Shown: positions 6,911-13,510, counted from the first letter of the stretch. The stretch is 13,543 bases of DNA from DATGIQ01 sp035295665 (GCA_035295665.1 DATGIQ010000109.1:1-13543); one strand, 5' to 3'. Numbers and translations are program-made. Notes: generated by a model not told the origin, from the letters alone.

Positions 6911-8005
6911 ATGCCACGTCTCCGCATGGCCGTGATCGGCGTTGGGCACCTGGGTAAGGAGCATGCTCGCATCCTTGCCGGGCTTCCCGAAGTCGAGTTG
7001 GTTGGCGTCGCCGACGTCACTTTCGAGCAGGCTCAAGCCGTCGCCGGGCGCCTCGGTTGCCGAGCCTTTGGCCATCACCAACCGCTGCTGGATCTTTGCG
7101 ACGCTGCCGTCCTCGCAGTACCTACCACCCAGCACTACGCCGTTGCCAGGGAATTTCTCGTCCGCGGCATTCCCCTACTAGTTGAAAAACCGCTGGCCTC
7201 CAGCCTGGACCAAGCCGAACAACTTGTCGAGATTGCGCAGCGCCAGCGCGTCATCCTCCAGGTCGGGCACATCGAGCGATTCAATCCTGCGGTCGAGGAG
7301 TTGCAACGCTATCGGTTCCAACCCAAGTTTGTGGAGTGTGAACGGCTGGGCCCCTTCACCGGCCGGTCCACCGACACGGGTGTCGTACTCGATTTAATGA
7401 TTCACGATCTGGATCTTTTGCTCTGCCTGGTGCAGGCGCCGCTCCGCTCGGTAGAGGCGCTGGGGGTGGCTCTCTTCGGCGGTCATGAAGACATCGCCAA
7501 TGCCCGGTTGCATTTTGCGAATGGGTGCGTGGCCAACATCACGGCCAGCCGGGCCAGTCCCAGCGCGCGCCGCACAATGCGAATCTGGTCGCCGGAAGGC
7601 TATGCCAGCGTCGATTTCGCCAAACGCCAGTTGACATTGATCCAGCCATCGGAAGCACTCCGCCAGCTGAGCCGAGATCCGAGCAAGCTCAACCCTGTCT
7701 CGCGGGCATTGCTCAAGGACGACCTTTTTGGCCGGTATTTGCAGGTGCGTGAGCGCGATTGCAACGGCGGCAGCGATCAATTGACTGCCGAGCTGAAACA
7801 TTTCCTACAGTGCATCCAGAACGGCACCCGGCCGCGTGTGAATGGCGAAGATGCCTGGAAGGCCATGGCGCTGGCTACCCAAATCATCGAGAGCATCCGC
7901 AGCCACCGGTGGGAAGGCCATGCCGCCGGAGCCACGGGCGCTTCGCAGCTGCCGGCTCCCCAAGGCACATTCTTTCCGCCGGCAGCTGGCAATCGGGCCG
8001 CATAA
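6911..8005 (+). CDS. Gfo/Idh/MocA family oxidoreductase linked to lpxC (possible UDP-GlcNAc 3-dehydrogenase type)
   Basis: 364-residue NAD(P)-dependent dehydrogenase. The Rossmann loop is GVGHLG (10-15), the EKP motif is at 92-94 with catalytic Lys93, and the C-terminal domain has VGHIERFNPAVEEL (118-131), ERLGPFTGRSTDTGVVLDL and then MIHDLDLLL, giving the Asp161/His165 pair. The combination of GHIERFNPAV with VVLDLMIHD is one I associate with oxidoreductases found inside lpx clusters. In other bacteria the family member GnnA oxidises UDP-GlcNAc at C3 before the aminotransferase GnnB makes UDP-GlcNAc3N for amide-linked lipid A. No GnnB-type gene is visible here, so this role is a hypothesis. 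The ATG sits 16 bases after the lpxC stop; an upstream in-frame start overlapping lpxC would add an unconserved leader. The C-terminal 30 residues are Ala/Gly/Pro-rich. Confidence 0.9.
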   Translation: MPRLRMAVIGVGHLGKEHARILAGLPEVELVGVADVTFEQAQAVAGRLGCRAFGHHQPLLDLCDAAVLAVPTTQHYAVAREFLVRGIPLLVEKPLASSLDQAEQLVEIAQRQRVILQVGHIERFNPAVEELQRYRFQPKFVECERLGPFTGRSTDTGVVLDLMIHDLDLLLCLVQAPLRSVEALGVALFGGHEDIANARLHFANGCVANITASRASPSARRTMRIWSPEGYASVDFAKRQLTLIQPSEALRQLSRDPSKLNPVSRALLKDDLFGRYLQVRERDCNGGSDQLTAELKHFLQCIQNGTRPRVNGEDAWKAMALATQIIESIRSHRWEGHAAGATGASQLPAPQGTFFPPAAGNRAA

Positions 8006-8182
8006 CTCCGGATGCCCCCTGGCCGCCATCTCTTCCGTTCATTGCGAGACAAGGCAGTCTCGAGCCCGCCCCGGCCATGGGTGGGCTTCCGCAGACCGCT
8101 CTAGCGGCACAAGAATTGCGGAGCTTTCCTACGGTACTTGTGGATCTTCTGCCTTGAGGCGTTTGTGCGAGGGGAGTGTTCT

Positions 8183-9397
8183 ATGTTTGGTACGCGCTGG
8201 CGGATATTCCGCCTTCTGGGTATTCCCATCTCGTTGGATGCAAGTTGGTTAATTATTCTTGCCCTGCTGACGTTGAGTCTGGCGCAGATGTTTCCTGCAC
8301 TCATGGAAAGGTTTTATCCCGGGGTCACCCCCAACGTTGCGCCTTACAACTATTGGATCATGGGGCTGATCGCGGCGGTGGCATTTTTTATCTGCGTGTT
8401 GCTGCATGAGCTGGGACATGCAGTCGTCGCTCGGTCGGTCGGTATGCCGATACGGGGGATCACGCTGTTCCTCTTCGGAGGTGTCGCCGAGCTGGGAGAA
8501 GAACCGATCTCGGCAGGCAGAGAATTTGTCATGGCGATCGCCGGGCCGGCAGTCAGCGTGGTCCTGGCGATCGGGTTGGGAGTGCTGGCCTCGGTCGGTT
8601 ACAACACCGGTTGGCCGCCGGAGGTCGTGATCGTGCTGGGCTACCTGGCTGCGGTCAACGGGCTGGTGCTCCTGTTCAACTTGATACCAGCTTTCCCACT
8701 CGATGGCGGCCGGGTGCTCCGCTCCATCATCTGGGCCGTCACCGGCAGGCTGCGCCGGGCAACATATTGGGCATCTCTGCTCGGCCAGGTATTTGCCTGG
8801 CTCTTGATTGCATGGGGAGTGGTGCATCTCTTCTCCGAACAATGGCTGCCCGGGATCTGGCTCGGCTTGATTGGTCTCTTCCTCAACCATGCGGCACGGA
8901 GCGCGTATCAACAGGTTCTCGTACGGGAAGCGCTTCAGGGCGAGCCCGTGCGCCATTTCATGAATCCACAGCCGATCGTTGTGCCCCCGTCTCTCGATCT
9001 GCTCCACTGGGTGGAGGATTATGTCTATCGCCACCACCGCAAAGCCTTCCCCGTGGTGGACGATGGCCGGCTGGAGGGGGTCATCACGACGCAGGCTCTG
9101 ACCGCGATTCCGCGCACCCAGTGGCCGCAGCGCACCGTCGGCGAGGTGATGCGGCACGATCTGCGGGCGTTCACGATCTCCCCCAATGCGGACGCTCTAC
9201 AGGCGCTGTCCAAGATGCAGCGCACAGGGTCCAGTCGTCTACTGATTACCGAGGATCATCACTTGCTCGGAATCGTCAGTTTGAAGGATCTGCTCCGGTT
9301 TCTGAGTCTAAAGCTGGAGCTGGAAGCGAACGGACACGATGGCCGGGATCCCGTCCATTCACCAGAGGAGGCGGAGGAAAACGTCCCGCAGCAGTGA
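8183..9397 (+). CDS. Site-2 protease family membrane metalloprotease (M50) with two CBS domains
   Basis: 404-residue intramembrane zinc protease. Hydrophobic segments occur near 20-36, 58-78, 115-140, 146-168 and 197-235. The zinc-binding HELGH (75-79) lies inside a membrane helix (FICVLLHELGHAVVA), and the third ligand is Asp174 in FPLDGGRVLRS, with the upstream NLIPA typical of the family. Two cytoplasmic CBS domains follow (about 255-310, VRHFMNPQPIVV...VITTQAL; and 318-375, VGEVMRHDLRAFTI...IVSLKDLLRFL), likely sensing adenine nucleotides. This is the SpoIVFB/Rip3-like architecture. Site-2 proteases release membrane-bound transcription factors or cut anti-sigma factors and signal-peptide remnants; the substrate here is unknown. 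The ATG is chosen for the GAGGGGAG run just upstream. The C-terminal tail is acidic. Confidence 0.93.
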   Translation: MFGTRWRIFRLLGIPISLDASWLIILALLTLSLAQMFPALMERFYPGVTPNVAPYNYWIMGLIAAVAFFICVLLHELGHAVVARSVGMPIRGITLFLFGGVAELGEEPISAGREFVMAIAGPAVSVVLAIGLGVLASVGYNTGWPPEVVIVLGYLAAVNGLVLLFNLIPAFPLDGGRVLRSIIWAVTGRLRRATYWASLLGQVFAWLLIAWGVVHLFSEQWLPGIWLGLIGLFLNHAARSAYQQVLVREALQGEPVRHFMNPQPIVVPPSLDLLHWVEDYVYRHHRKAFPVVDDGRLEGVITTQALTAIPRTQWPQRTVGEVMRHDLRAFTISPNADALQALSKMQRTGSSRLLITEDHHLLGIVSLKDLLRFLSLKLELEANGHDGRDPVHSPEEAEENVPQQ

Positions 9398-9434
9398 GCG
9401 AACCGCAATCGGCTGCCGGCCTATTGCCGTTCGC
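9398..9434. terminator. Hairpin directly after the site-2 protease stop codon
   Basis: GCGAACCGCAAT begins at the base after the TGA and pairs with ATTGCCGTTCGC, 12-base arms with one mismatch and a 13-base loop. Its position suggests 3'-end formation or mRNA protection. There is no T tract, so classic intrinsic termination is not established. Confidence 0.4.
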
Positions 9435-9487
9435 GATCCCGTGCGCAGAATACCCCCATCGCCACGCTGCTCACCGGGGAACCTGCG

Positions 9488-10570
9488 ATGCCGTCTCTGC
9501 TCTCGGAACCGTTTGCCGCGCTAGATACGCCTCAGCTCTTGATTGATCTCGATATTGTGGATTCCAACTTGAGCCGGATGATGACTGCCCTTCGGGATCG
9601 CCCGGTTGGCGTCCGCGTTCATTTCAAGTCGCTCAAGTGTGCTGGACTGGCCCGCCACCTTGCGGAGATGGGCGTCCAGAGTTTTCTCTGCGCCAAATTA
9701 AGCGAAGCCGAAGTGCTGGCCGGGGCCGGCTTCCACGACCTCTTCATTGCCAACCAGGTCATTGGACCAGCCAAGTTGCGGCGCTTGACCGAGCTGGCTC
9801 GGCGTGCTCAGGTGAGCGTTTGCGTGGATGACGCCGGCAACGTGGAGGAACTTTCCCGGGCCGCGGTTTCCGCGAACGTGCAGATCGGCGTTCTCGTCGA
9901 GGTCGATATCGGCATGGGTCGCTGCGGCGTCGAGCCTGGCGAACCGGCTCGTGCCCTGGCTCGCCAGATTCAACATCGTCCGGGTTTGCGTTTCGTCGGC
10001 TTGCAAGGGTACGACGGACATCTGCAATTGGTCTCGAATCCCGCAGAACGGCGGGCCAAGTGCCTAGAAGGACTCGAGCAACTCCTGGCGACCCGCCGGC
10101 TGATCGAGGAAGCCGGCATTCCGGTGGCCATCGTAACCGGCGGGGGCACTGGCACATGGGAGTTCGTCGGTTCCCATGAAGGCATGACCGAGATTCAGCC
10201 GGGCTCTTTCGTGCTCATGGACAGTGCGTACCATGCCGTGCGCCCGGAGTTCGGCTGCGCGCTGTCGATCCTGGCAACTGTCATTAGCCGCCGGCCGCAG
10301 TGGTATGTCCTCGATGCCGGAAGCAAGGCCATTTCGCGGGACTTCGGAACGCCCGTGATCAAGAATCGATCCCAGGATCGTGTGGTCAAGCTTTCTGAAG
10401 AGCACACCAAGGTTGAGACCGACGACCCGGCCATCCGGGTTGGCGACCGCCTGGAAGTCATTCCCACGCATTGCTGTGCAACGATGAACCTGCACCGCAA
10501 CTGCGTGGCCGTGCGTCAGGGCCGGATCGAGGCGCATTGGCCGATCGAGGCCAGCGGACGGTACGATTAG
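9488..10570 (+). CDS. PLP-dependent D-threonine aldolase/D-serine dehydratase family enzyme (alanine racemase-like fold III)
   Basis: 360-residue cytoplasmic fold-type III PLP enzyme. The N-terminal alanine racemase-type barrel starts LDTPQLLIDLDIVDSNLSRM, and RVHFKSLKC corresponds to the RPHxKTHK motif, making Lys47 the likely PLP lysine. Later come SFLCAKLSEAEVLAGAGFHDLFIAN, VEVDIGMGRCGV, LQGYDGHLQ and TGGGTGTWEF for phosphate binding. The C-terminal beta domain carries PTHCCATMNLH; His328 and Cys330 match the His-x-Cys zinc pair of eukaryotic-type D-serine dehydratase, whereas classical D-threonine aldolases have His-x-Asp. It could act on D-serine, D-threonine or another beta-hydroxy amino acid; I lean to a lyase/dehydratase, not a racemase. 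GGGGA lies about seven bases before the ATG. It follows the protease gene by 90 bases. Confidence 0.88.
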   Translation: MPSLLSEPFAALDTPQLLIDLDIVDSNLSRMMTALRDRPVGVRVHFKSLKCAGLARHLAEMGVQSFLCAKLSEAEVLAGAGFHDLFIANQVIGPAKLRRLTELARRAQVSVCVDDAGNVEELSRAAVSANVQIGVLVEVDIGMGRCGVEPGEPARALARQIQHRPGLRFVGLQGYDGHLQLVSNPAERRAKCLEGLEQLLATRRLIEEAGIPVAIVTGGGTGTWEFVGSHEGMTEIQPGSFVLMDSAYHAVRPEFGCALSILATVISRRPQWYVLDAGSKAISRDFGTPVIKNRSQDRVVKLSEEHTKVETDDPAIRVGDRLEVIPTHCCATMNLHRNCVAVRQGRIEAHWPIEASGRYD

Positions 10571-10610
10571 CCAATGATTAGTGCTAGCGGACAGGCCTTG
10601 TCGTAACTCC

Positions 10611-10684
10611 GGGATACCAGCCTGACGCGCAAGCGGAGGGACAGCATCCCGCTTTCATTCGCTTGCGCCTGAGGCTGGTGTCCC
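10611..10684. repeat. Large imperfect hairpin, first of a related tandem pair
   Basis: GGGATACCAGCCT (10611-10623) pairs with AGGCTGGTGTCCC (10672-10684) with one G-T wobble. After a 3/3 internal loop, GCGCAAGCG (10627-10635) pairs perfectly with CGCTTGCGC (10660-10668). The 24-base apical region can form a further small stem (GGGA/TCCC). It lies between convergent genes and could end transcription from either side, but no T run is present. It may belong to a repetitive intergenic family. Confidence 0.75.
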
Positions 10685-10693
10685 CGGGCGCTC

Positions 10694-10754
10694 GAGCAAA
10701 CAAGCCTGAAGTGCGGGCGAAGGTCCTCCGCTCGCGCTTCAGGCTTGTACGCTC
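10694..10754. repeat. Large hairpin, second of a related tandem pair
   Basis: CAAGCCTGAAGTGCGGGCG (10701-10719) pairs with CGCTCGCGCTTCAGGCTTG (10729-10747), 19 pairs of which two are wobbles, around a 9-base loop. A further GAGC/GCTC pairing lies outside a 3/3 internal loop. It shares 16 of 21 positions with the first hairpin (10619-10639 against 10703-10723), beginning AGCCTGA. It ends 30 bases before the stop codon side of the sigma gene. Confidence 0.75.
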
Positions 10755-10784
10755 CACCATCGCAGGTGGTAATGGAATGCGGTA

Positions 10785-11792
10785 TTAGCCCAGCAACAGA
10801 CTTGCTTCCCAGCCGACGCGCTCGGCAGAGGCACGGAGCTTTTCCAGAGCCCGGTTTTGAATTTGCCGGACGCGCTCTTTGCTAATCCGCAGCAGATGGC
10901 CAATCTGGCGGAGGCTGTGGGTTCCATTCCCCGTCAATCCGAAGCGGAGATCAAGTACCTTCCGCTCACGGGGACGCAGGTTTTCCATTAGAAAACCGAG
11001 AGCTTCCTGGCGCTCCGAATTCTGGCGAAGCGTTTGGCTCTCATTGTCAGGCATGGCTTCGGTGAGCTTGAAATCGCTGTCGTCGTCCAAGACGGCGTTC
11101 AAGGAGACCGGAGCCCGGGTGGCGGTTTGCAGGTGCGTCAGGTGTTCCAAGCTGCTCCCCGTACGGGAGGCTAGCTCCTGCGGGCTGGGCAGGTGCTTGC
11201 CGCCGTGGGCCAGCGCTTCCGATTCCTGCTGCAAAAGGCCGAGTTCCTGCAAATGGTGAGGAGATAGGCTAACCAGGTGACTTTGGCGAGCGACGGCAAT
11301 CTGGAGAGTTTGGCGAATCCACCAGGTGGCATAAGTGGCCAAGCGGGTTCCGTGGCTGACATCGAACCGGTCGATGGCTTGCATCAACCCGCACACAGCC
11401 TCTTGGAGCAGATCCGCATAGCTCAACGCATGATGGCGAAAGCGTTTGGCCACGTGAGCCGCCAACCGAATATTGGCGGAGGCAAGACGATGTTTGTAGT
11501 GCACGTAACGGTCATGGAGACGACGGATTGCTGGCTCCGTGCGCGTCTCAGCATCGCAATAATCGCGGATAAACTGGGCCATGGGCCACGGCTCTTGGGG
11601 TGGACGATGCGAGCGCAGGCGCGGAAAGTGGCGGATCAAGGCCCGCACCAACTCGCTTTTGCATTCCCAAAAGCTCGTCAGCAGTTCGCGCTCCTCCTCG
11701 GGGGTGAGAAGATCCGAAGAAAAGATCGTGGTCGTTGCGATGGCAACAGCGTTCCCAGGCGCCACTCGGCGCTTCCGGCGTTGAGCCTTCAT
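10785..11792 (-). CDS. RNA polymerase sigma-70 family factor (RpoD/RpoS-like, no region 1.1)
   Basis: 335-residue sigma factor. After a basic N-terminus (MKAQRRKRR) comes a region 1.2-like stretch (about 29-50) and an unusual linker. Region 2 runs from about 105 to 175: ANIRLAAHVAKRF, LSYADLLQEAVCGLMQAIDRFD and TYATWWIRQ. Region 3 is about 200-240 (LPSPQELASRTG). Region 4 spans 270-321, with LRPRERKVLDLRFGLTG and the helix-turn-helix SLRQIGHLLRISKERVRQIQNRALEKLR. Region 4.2 is near-canonical, so TTGACA-type -35 elements should be read. Region 2.3/2.4 departs from RpoD: Gln161 matches E. coli Gln437, but Thr440 and Arg441 are Gln164 and Ile165. The ATG has AAGGA five bases upstream; a GTG 66 bases earlier in frame is less likely. 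No ECF or FliA features, so a group 2-type alternative factor is likely. Confidence 0.92.
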   Translation of the reverse strand: MKAQRRKRRVAPGNAVAIATTTIFSSDLLTPEEERELLTSFWECKSELVRALIRHFPRLRSHRPPQEPWPMAQFIRDYCDAETRTEPAIRRLHDRYVHYKHRLASANIRLAAHVAKRFRHHALSYADLLQEAVCGLMQAIDRFDVSHGTRLATYATWWIRQTLQIAVARQSHLVSLSPHHLQELGLLQQESEALAHGGKHLPSPQELASRTGSSLEHLTHLQTATRAPVSLNAVLDDDSDFKLTEAMPDNESQTLRQNSERQEALGFLMENLRPRERKVLDLRFGLTGNGTHSLRQIGHLLRISKERVRQIQNRALEKLRASAERVGWEASLLLG

Positions 11793-12003
11793 AGCCGTCC
11801 TTCCCAAAGACGTCAAAGAAAATTGGTAGGTCACGACCCGCTTCGCAAGGCGAGTCACGGCTGCCGGTCAGTGCCCCAAGGCCGGCAATGAACCGGGGCG
11901 AGCAGAAGGGGGAGACCGGGACGCCTGCATTGTCCTTACCAGTAGTCCTACGCCTTCTGCACCAGAACGGTTCTTACGTTCTCCGGAGTCCGTGTGAGCA
12001 ACC

Positions 12004-12078
12004 TCATTCTGACGACAAAAAAATGAAGACCCCACCCACGCCCAGGTCTTCGTGGGTAAGCTTCTTCTGTTCACCCAT
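12004..12078 (-). CDS. Possible 24-codon leader peptide overlapping the attenuator
   Basis: ATG to TGA encoding MGEQKKLTHEDLGVGGVFIF followed by LSSE, lying exactly over the two alternative stems. The start is only about five bases after the predicted transcription start and has at best a weak AGGCGA upstream. There is no run of one amino acid as in biosynthetic leader peptides. It is recorded because translation through it would affect the stems; it may well be untranslated. Confidence 0.2.
   Translation of the reverse strand: MGEQKKLTHEDLGVGGVFIFLSSE
12017..12057 (-). promoter_or_regulatory. Candidate transcription attenuator in the sigma-factor gene leader
   Basis: On the reverse strand, GAAGACC (12051-12045) pairs perfectly with GGTCTTC (12031-12025). 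One A and then seven Ts follow (12023-12017), an intrinsic terminator layout. A second perfect 7-bp pairing, ACCCACG (12057-12051) with CGTGGGT (12040-12034), interleaves with it, so the two cannot form together. This is the terminator/antiterminator logic of an attenuator. It lies about 225 bases before the sigma ATG and about 30-65 bases after a predicted start site. Confidence 0.5.
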
Positions 12079-12089
12079 TGCTTCGCCTA

Positions 12090-12118
12090 ATTGTAAAGTC
12101 GCTCCTACGGGATATCAA
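12090..12118 (-). promoter_or_regulatory. Strong sigma-70 promoter candidate for the sigma-factor gene
   Basis: Reverse strand TTGATA (-35, 5/6) and TACAAT (-10, 5/6) with the ideal 17-base spacer; the start would be near 12083. It points at the sigma gene with a leader of about 290 bases that includes the attenuator. Confidence 0.6.
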
Positions 12119-12244
12119 GAGTTATTCTCCGAAATACCGAATTATTTCCGCGCGCCCGAGCTCATCCCAGGCGTCGCCAAATCCACCGCGCCCGCTGGCG
12201 TCCGAGCCCGCCCGCTCCGCTTTTGGCAAATTTTTCCCCGTTAT

Positions 12245-12273
12245 TTGGCTTCCTTCCAATTGTAAGCTATAAG
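12245..12273 (+). promoter_or_regulatory. Promoter candidate for the response regulator/diguanylate cyclase
   Basis: TTGGCT (-35, 4/6) and TATAAG (-10, 5/6) with a 17-base spacer, the -10 ending about 73 bases before the ATG. The surroundings are AT-rich, unlike the GC-rich block just upstream. Confidence 0.5.
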
Positions 12274-12346
12274 AAGAACAGATGGTCTTTTCACTTTTTT
12301 GGGTACTGTCCATCCCAAAGGCGGACCGGAGGCGCTAGGGCATTTC

Positions 12347-13438
12347 ATGAGCAGCACCGAATGCAAATGCTCTCTCTTGGTCGTCGATGATGAGCCCTAC
12401 ATCCTCGCCACGCTGTCCGGCTTCCTCCGGAAGGAGTTCGAAGTTCTGACGGCGGATTCGGGGGAGGCGGCTCAACGCATCTTTGCCCAGCGGCCCATCG
12501 ATCTCATCCTGGCCGATCAGAAAATGCCGCGCATGAGCGGCGTGGAACTCCTGGAGTGGGTCCGCGAACAATTCCCCAAGACCGTCCGCCTGCTGATGAC
12601 CGGCTATGCCGACCTCGACGATGCCGTGGAAGCCATCAACCGCGGCAAGGTCTACCGCTACCTATTCAAGCCGTGGCGTGCGGATGAGCTTGTGCAAATC
12701 TTGCGCGAAGCCGCCCGTACGTTTCAGCTTGAACGCCAAAACGAACGGCTACTGGAAGAGTTACGTCAACTCAACCTGGACCTCGAGAAGCGGGTCCAGG
12801 AGCGGACGGCTGAGCTGGAAGAGGCCAACCGTGAGCTCCAGCAGAAGAATTTGATGCTGGAAAAACTGGCATTAACCGATCCGCTTACCAGCCTTCCCAA
12901 TCGTCGGGCCGTCGACCGGCTGGCGGAGGCCGAAATCCGTCGGCGGGCGCGCTATCCCAGTCCGCTGGTTCTGGGGTTTGTCGATGCCGACAATTTCAAG
13001 GACATCAATACCCGCTATCTTTTTCCGGGTGGCGACCAAGTTCTCATCGACCTGGGAAAGGTGCTCGGTGCCTGCGTGCGGACCGTCGACACGCTAGGCC
13101 GGATCGGCGGCGAGGAGTTTCTGGTCATTGCCCCGGAAACCGACATCGAAGGCGCCTCGGCCCTGGGAGAGCGCATCCGCAGTGCTGTGGAGGAGTTTCC
13201 TTTTTCCTACAAGGATGAGCCAATTCGCGTCACCGTGAGTGTCGGTATGGCCGTCGCCGGTATGGACTGCGCGGCCGACTATGATCAACTCAAACACGTC
13301 GCCGCCGAGGCACTCGCCAAGGCCAAAGCCCTGGGCCGAAATCGGTGCATCGTGCAACGCTTACCGGAAGCCCACGCTGAATCGTTGGGTTCTCCCCGCT
13401 TCGAGGACGCGTCGCTGACTCAGACCGCGAGTCGGTGA
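12347..13438 (+). CDS. Response regulator with C-terminal GGDEF diguanylate cyclase domain
   Basis: 363-residue two-component output protein predicted to make cyclic di-GMP from two GTP when phosphorylated. The REC domain (about 8-125) has the acidic pair Asp14-Asp15, phosphoacceptor Asp57 in LILADQKMPRMSG, Thr85 in LLMTGYAD and Lys108 in YLFKPW. A charged coiled coil (about 126-172) links to the GGDEF domain, which opens TDPLTSLPNRRA. The active loop is GGEEF (254-258) and the product-inhibition I-site RTVD (245-248) is present at the correct distance. Guanine contacts Asn221 and Asp230 are kept, but the usual Gly-His between them is Leu-Phe. The ATG is chosen by AGGG six bases upstream and a REC start right after; GGAGG is also present further away. 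The sensor kinase is not in the window. Confidence 0.93.
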   Translation: MSSTECKCSLLVVDDEPYILATLSGFLRKEFEVLTADSGEAAQRIFAQRPIDLILADQKMPRMSGVELLEWVREQFPKTVRLLMTGYADLDDAVEAINRGKVYRYLFKPWRADELVQILREAARTFQLERQNERLLEELRQLNLDLEKRVQERTAELEEANRELQQKNLMLEKLALTDPLTSLPNRRAVDRLAEAEIRRRARYPSPLVLGFVDADNFKDINTRYLFPGGDQVLIDLGKVLGACVRTVDTLGRIGGEEFLVIAPETDIEGASALGERIRSAVEEFPFSYKDEPIRVTVSVGMAVAGMDCAADYDQLKHVAAEALAKAKALGRNRCIVQRLPEAHAESLGSPRFEDASLTQTASR

Positions 13439-13479
13439 AGCGGCTCAGACAAACGTCTAAGCAAGACCGCAAAAACAAT

Positions 13480-13510
13480 TTGACAACCAAAGACGCTGTC
13501 GTCATGGTAT
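13480..13510 (+). promoter_or_regulatory. Weak promoter candidate near the right edge
   Basis: A perfect TTGACA lies in an A-rich stretch; the best -10 options (CATGGT at 17 bases, TGGTAT at 19) are poor. If real it serves a gene beyond the window. The rest of the 105 bases after the cyclase gene shows nothing else clear. Confidence 0.2.

Larger units (their letters stand above)
11793..12346. other. Divergent control region between the sigma gene and the c-di-GMP response regulator
   Basis: About 550 bases, more AT-rich than the genes on its right part. It contains a reverse promoter, an overlapping-stem attenuator candidate and a forward promoter (each listed). It also holds a perfect dyad AGAAC-G-GTTCT (11964-11974), followed by another GTTCT, and a dyad GAAATA-N6-TATTTC (12131-12148) that could be operators. 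No gene longer than a possible leader peptide is convincing. Confidence 0.6.

Noticed and set aside
8045..8062. Hairpin CGAGAC-AAGGCA-GTCTCG after the second oxidoreductase, considered as a terminator
   Set aside because: Only six pairs and no T tract; such stems are frequent in GC-rich spacers.
8249..9157. 302-codon reverse-strand frame opposite the site-2 protease
   Set aside because: Highly hydrophilic His/Asp/Gln/Arg-rich product, exactly what the complement of membrane codons gives.
8611..9546. 311-codon forward frame overlapping the protease and the PLP enzyme
   Set aside because: Out of frame with two motif-rich genes; Arg/Pro/Gly-rich with no family resemblance.
11964..11982. Dyad AGAAC-G-GTTCT plus a second GTTCT, considered as a LexA/SOS box
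   Set aside because: Spacings (GAAC-N1-GTTC and GTTC-N4-GTTC) do not match the GAAC-N4-GTTC or GTTC-N7-GTTC LexA boxes, and it lies downstream of the predicted start; kept only as a possible operator.
12025..12057. H-type pseudoknot formed by both 7-bp stems at once
   Set aside because: The two stems share a base and leave no loop to cross the first stem, so simultaneous pairing is sterically unlikely; alternative pairing is the better reading.
11868..12074. 68-codon reverse frame with a GTG start upstream of the sigma gene
   Set aside because: No ribosome site or recognisable domain, and it overlaps the candidate attenuator; likely a chance frame.
13414..13436. GACTC/GAGTC stem at the end of the cyclase gene
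   Set aside because: Short, relies on wobble pairs, overlaps the last codons and lacks a T run.
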